This document shows positions 14,492-16,689 of a stretch of DNA of 16,689 bases, in pieces. Every line of letters starts with the position of its first letter. Position 1 is the first letter of the stretch. A program made the position numbers and the translations under genes. The notes under the pieces were generated by a model, which did no database searches, was not told the DNA's origin, and worked only from the letters and a program-made list of their open reading frames with translations. The stretch is taken from positions 1-16,689 of the forward strand of contig CAYNWB010000047.1 of the NCBI GenBank assembly GCA_964400785.1, in the 5' to 3' direction. The DNA is from CAVQGZ01 sp964400785 (GTDB lineage Bacteria; Actinomycetota; Actinomycetes; Jiangellales; Jiangellaceae).

Positions 14492-14812
14492 ATGGCACGG
14501 CGAACGCAGTCGGTCGCCAGCATCACCACTGCCCCGACCAGCGTGTCCGACGACCTGGCCATGCGCACGCGCCGGTACCTGTGGACCATGGGAGTGCGCA
14601 CCGCCTGCTTCATCGGCGCGATCGTCGTGCCCGGCTGGCCGAGATGGGTTCTCGTGGCCGGAGCGGTGCTGCTGCCCTACCTGGGCGTCGTGGGTGCCAA
14701 CGCCGGACGCGAGCGCGGCGGAGCCAAGACCCTGCAGCCGGTGACACCCGACTTCAGCACGACGGCGCTGCCGGCGGGGCCCTCGGTGCAGCCGACCTCC
14801 TCGTCCCGCTGA
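14492..14812 (+). CDS. DUF3099 membrane protein
   Basis: 106 aa. The conserved DUF3099 core covers about residues 10-75: SITTAPTSVSDDLAMRTRRY, WTMGVRTACFIGAIVVPG, and WVLVAGAVLLPYLGVVGANA. Two hydrophobic segments form a helical hairpin, with a basic linker RTRRY before the first. The C-terminal 30 residues (ERGGAKTLQPVTPDF to the end) are polar and probably disordered. Function is unknown; the family is actinobacterial. The ATG at 14492 is preceded by GAGGTGG; an in-frame GTG at 14486 is a possible alternative. The SURF1 gene follows after 36 bp. Confidence 0.88.
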   Translation: MARRTQSVASITTAPTSVSDDLAMRTRRYLWTMGVRTACFIGAIVVPGWPRWVLVAGAVLLPYLGVVGANAGRERGGAKTLQPVTPDFSTTALPAGPSVQPTSSSR

Positions 14813-14835
14813 CGCGCTCGCCGCGAGACACGCTC

Positions 14836-14841
14836 TACCGT
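14836..14841 (+). promoter_or_regulatory. -10-like TACCGT upstream of the SURF1 gene
   Basis: TACCGT is followed by seven bases (GGTGCTC) and the ATG at 14849, a leaderless geometry. The surrounding TCTACCGTG matches that at 14439-14446 upstream of the DUF3099 gene. It supports the ATG over the in-frame GTG at 14840, which would fall inside the -10 box. Confidence 0.45.
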
Positions 14842-14848
14842 GGTGCTC

Positions 14849-15589
14849 ATGGGTCTGCTGCGCACGCGGCGCGGCCTCAGCCTGCTGGGGTTCGCGACGG
14901 TGATGGCGGTGGCCTGCGTGCTGCTGGGACTGTGGCAGCTCGATCGCTACCAGGCGCGCGCCGAGCGCAACGAGGCCGTAGGCACCGCCGTGGACGGCGC
15001 GCCCGTGCCCTTGGAGCAGCTGGTTCCCGCTGGGGCGTCCGTGCAGGACGTCGCACCCGATGTCGAGTGGCGTCCGGTGACGGTGCGCGGCTCGTTCGAC
15101 CCCGACGGCGCGCTGTCGCTGCGGCTGCGCCCGGTGGAGGGCCAGTCAGGGGTGCACGCGTTGGCCCCGTTGCTGCTCGACGACGGGCGGGCGGTGCTGG
15201 TCGACCGTGGATTCCTGGCCACGGCGTCCCGGTCGACCGAGAGCGTGGACGTGCCGGCAGCCACGAGCGGCCCGGTCGACCTGGTCGCGCGGGTGCGACT
15301 CAGCGAGACCGGTCGTGGTGCGGGCCTCGACGGCGACGCCGACCCGCCGTCGATCCGGTTCGTCGACCTGACAGACCCGGCGTTGTCGAGCGTTGCGCTC
15401 GTTCCCGTCTGGCTCGAGCGCATCGAGCAGACGCCGGCCGAGGACGCGGCGCTGGCCGCGATCCCGCCGCCGCGGCTCAGCTCGGGGCCGAGCCTGATCT
15501 ACGCCGTGCAGTGGTTCCTGTTCGGGGTGATCGCCGTCGTGGGCTTCGTCGTGCTCGCTCGACGCGAGTCGGTCGCGAGTCGAGCCTGA
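14849..15589 (+). CDS. SURF1-family cytochrome oxidase assembly protein
   Basis: 246 aa with the classical SURF1 layout: an N-terminal membrane helix (LSLLGFATVMAVACVLLGLW) running into GLWQLDRYQARAERN, an extracytoplasmic domain with EWRPVTVRGSFDPDG, LLLDDGRAVLVDRGFL and IPPPRLSSGPSLIYAVQW, and a C-terminal helix (WFLFGVIAVVGFVVLA). Family members help insert heme a into, and assemble, aa3-type cytochrome c oxidase at the membrane. No oxidase subunit gene lies in the window, so the partner is inferred. The gene converges on the DUF559 gene with only 4 bp between the stop codons. Confidence 0.92.
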   Translation: MGLLRTRRGLSLLGFATVMAVACVLLGLWQLDRYQARAERNEAVGTAVDGAPVPLEQLVPAGASVQDVAPDVEWRPVTVRGSFDPDGALSLRLRPVEGQSGVHALAPLLLDDGRAVLVDRGFLATASRSTESVDVPAATSGPVDLVARVRLSETGRGAGLDGDADPPSIRFVDLTDPALSSVALVPVWLERIEQTPAEDAALAAIPPPRLSSGPSLIYAVQWFLFGVIAVVGFVVLARRESVASRA

Positions 15590-15608
15590 CTGCTCAGACG
15601 GCCTCGCG
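15574..15608. terminator. Nested inverted repeats over the convergent SURF1 / DUF559 stops
   Basis: CGCGAG (15574-15579) can pair with CTCGCG (15603-15608), and inside it GAGC (15582-15585) with GCTC (15592-15595). Both stop codons lie within the structure. The two stems are not exactly concentric and no U-tract is present, so this is a weak bidirectional terminator candidate. Confidence 0.25.
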
Positions 15609-16517
15609 TGCCATGCCGGCGAGGTAGGCGGCCTCGATCTCGCGCAGCACGCCGTCCGGGTCGTGGCGCAGGCGCCACGGCGAGACCGACAGCACGGTCC
15701 AGCCGGCGGCCGTGAGGGCGTTGCGCCGCTGGGTGGTCGCCTCGGCCGAGGTGCCGAAGCCGTGGTGCTCCACCCCGTCGACCTCGACGATCAGCCGCGC
15801 GGCCGGCCAGCAGGCGTCCGGGACGTAGCGGTGCCCGTCGATCGTGAGCGGCACGTTGACCACCGGCGCAGGCAGCACGCTGCTGCGTCCCAGCACGTGG
15901 AGCAGATCGTTCTCGGGCGCCGACCAGACGCCGCCGGCCGCGTCGCGCAGTGCCAGGCGCGCCGCGGGTGAGCCGCGAGCAGCGCCCTGGTCGAGCTCGT
16001 CGCTGAGGGCCTCGACGGTGCACAGCCTGCGCTGCAGGGCCTCGGTGACGACCGCGAGGGCGTCGCGTGGGCTCCCGAGCTCGCGGCAGGCGTCGACGAC
16101 GGCCCGAGCGACCGGGCTCACGGCGAGCCCGTCCACGCTATGGCCAGGCGGCAGGCGAGTCGTGCGGTGGACGACGAGGGCAGGGTGCGGCGCGACGCGG
16201 CGCGCGTGTGGGACGAGCAGGTGCACCCGTACGTCGGTCGGCGCGTACCGAAAGGAGCGCACCTCGAGGGCGGTGACGGCCGCGAGCTGAGCGCTCTCGC
16301 CGGCGTAGAGCAGTGCGGCGCGTAGCTGCTGGCGTCGGGTGAGCGCACCCGTCGTCAGCGCGTACACCCGCGGGAGCACCCTTTGGCCCCGGCCCCCGGG
16401 CGAGCCGAGGCGGTCGACCTGCCGACGGGTGAGCCCGTGCTCGAGGCACTGGCTTCTGGTGAGCAGTCCGTCCTGGGTCGCAGCGAGCGCCTTGAGCGCG
16501 TCCGGGATGGGGGCCAC
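15594..16517 (-). CDS. AbiEi-type winged-helix protein with C-terminal DUF559 (Vsr/PD-(D/E)xK-like) nuclease domain
   Basis: 307 aa from the GTG at 16517. The N-terminal region (DALKALAATQDGLLTRSQC, LEHGLTRRQVDRL, LPRVYALTTG) matches the AbiEi-type winged-helix domain of type IV toxin-antitoxin regulators. The C-terminal domain has the DUF559 pattern: APENDLLHVL, then YVPDACWPAARLIVEVDGVE with Asp234, Glu245 and Asp247 as candidate metal ligands, and TQRRNALTAAGWTVLSVSPW. It is probably a DNA-binding or nuclease protein; activity is unproven. No AbiEii-type nucleotidyltransferase toxin is adjacent, so it is not a complete AbiE system here. A longer GTG start at 16565 (323 aa) is possible; I prefer 16517 because the family homology begins just after it and CACCAT lies seven bases upstream. 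Tandem palindromes lie about 100-170 bp upstream. Confidence 0.8.
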   Translation of the reverse strand: MAPIPDALKALAATQDGLLTRSQCLEHGLTRRQVDRLGSPGGRGQRVLPRVYALTTGALTRRQQLRAALLYAGESAQLAAVTALEVRSFRYAPTDVRVHLLVPHARRVAPHPALVVHRTTRLPPGHSVDGLAVSPVARAVVDACRELGSPRDALAVVTEALQRRLCTVEALSDELDQGAARGSPAARLALRDAAGGVWSAPENDLLHVLGRSSVLPAPVVNVPLTIDGHRYVPDACWPAARLIVEVDGVEHHGFGTSAEATTQRRNALTAAGWTVLSVSPWRLRHDPDGVLREIEAAYLAGMAREAV

Positions 16518-16616
16518 GAGGGCGATGGTGGCTCGGATCCGGGCATCGCGTTCGCAGCCGTCCACAGGTCGGTCGGGTGAAGACGAGGGCTTGCGAGGGC
16601 TGACGCCGATCGCCCG

Positions 16617-16689
16617 GGGTGCAGGGTCACCCTTGCACCGTCCGGCGTGGGTGCAGGGTCACCCTTGCACCGCGAGGGGGTGGTGCACG
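16617..16689. repeat. Tandem palindromic repeats, 32-bp period, at the right edge
   Basis: Two identical 24-bp units occupy 16617-16640 and 16649-16672, separated by 8 bp. Each is an imperfect palindrome: GGTGCA-GGG, loop TCA, CCC-T-TGCACC, with one bulged base. After another 8 bp, at 16681, a third unit seems to begin in phase (7 of 9 bases match) but the window ends. They are intergenic and upstream of the AbiEi/DUF559 gene. They could be operator repeats, a REP-like element or a terminator for an unseen gene to the right. Confidence 0.85.

Noticed and set aside
15594..16517. Complete AbiE type IV toxin-antitoxin system
   Set aside because: No AbiEii nucleotidyltransferase frame overlaps or follows the gene; the adjacent gene is SURF1 on the opposite strand.
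16617..16689. CRISPR array
   Set aside because: The units are 24-bp palindromes with 8-bp spacers, far too short for spacers, and no cas genes are present.

Overview
The window is very GC-rich, uses GTG and ATG starts, and has a gene set typical of the Actinobacteria: a mabA/inhA-like fabG-fabI pair, two-ACT-domain SerB, DUF3099, SURF1, dodecin, a SixA-like phosphatase and an AbiEi/DUF559 protein. I infer a free-living aerobic actinobacterium, most likely order Micrococcales (Intrasporangiaceae or Dermacoccaceae-like); the genus cannot be fixed from the sequence alone. A run of 125 N at 1089-1213 marks a scaffolded draft assembly.

Layout. 1-1426 (minus): a secreted CSLREA/parallel beta-helix protein with an xLRSI pentapeptide tract, cut by the assembly gap and by the left edge. 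1574-8199 (minus): a tightly packed run nfeD, SPFH/paraslipin, FeS-type photolyase, TauE/SafE permease (GTGA overlap with the photolyase gene), CoA-transferase-GNAT fusion, TrmH/SpoU rRNA methyltransferase. 8209-9015 (minus): an ABC ATPase immediately upstream of that run. 9115-11195 (plus): an unrecognised 272-aa protein coupled by an ATGA overlap to serB. 11209-11730 (minus) and 11777-12469 (plus): a SixA-like phosphatase and a YhhN/lysoplasmalogenase-like membrane protein, divergent across 46 bp. 12495-14272 (minus): dodecin, fabG, fabI. 14492-15589 (plus): DUF3099 protein, then SURF1. 15594-16517 (minus): AbiEi-type winged-helix plus DUF559 nuclease-like protein, with tandem palindromic repeats upstream of it at the right edge.

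How the genes work together. NfeD and the SPFH protein are a standard membrane-microdomain pair. fabG and fabI carry out the two reductions of type II fatty acid synthesis, and dodecin next to them is a flavin/CoA store. SURF1 serves cytochrome oxidase assembly. serB is the last step of serine biosynthesis. The remaining genes are mostly housekeeping.

The most interesting signals are (i) the 32-bp-period palindromic repeats upstream of the AbiEi-domain/DUF559 protein, (ii) a recurring -10-like hexamer placed 6-8 nt before eight start codons, suggesting widespread leaderless transcription, (iii) dyads lying inside the predicted fabG promoter and in divergent gaps, (iv) Asp in place of the expected catalytic Glu in the CoA-transferase half of the fusion protein, and (v) hairpins built over stop codons at all three convergent gene junctions.
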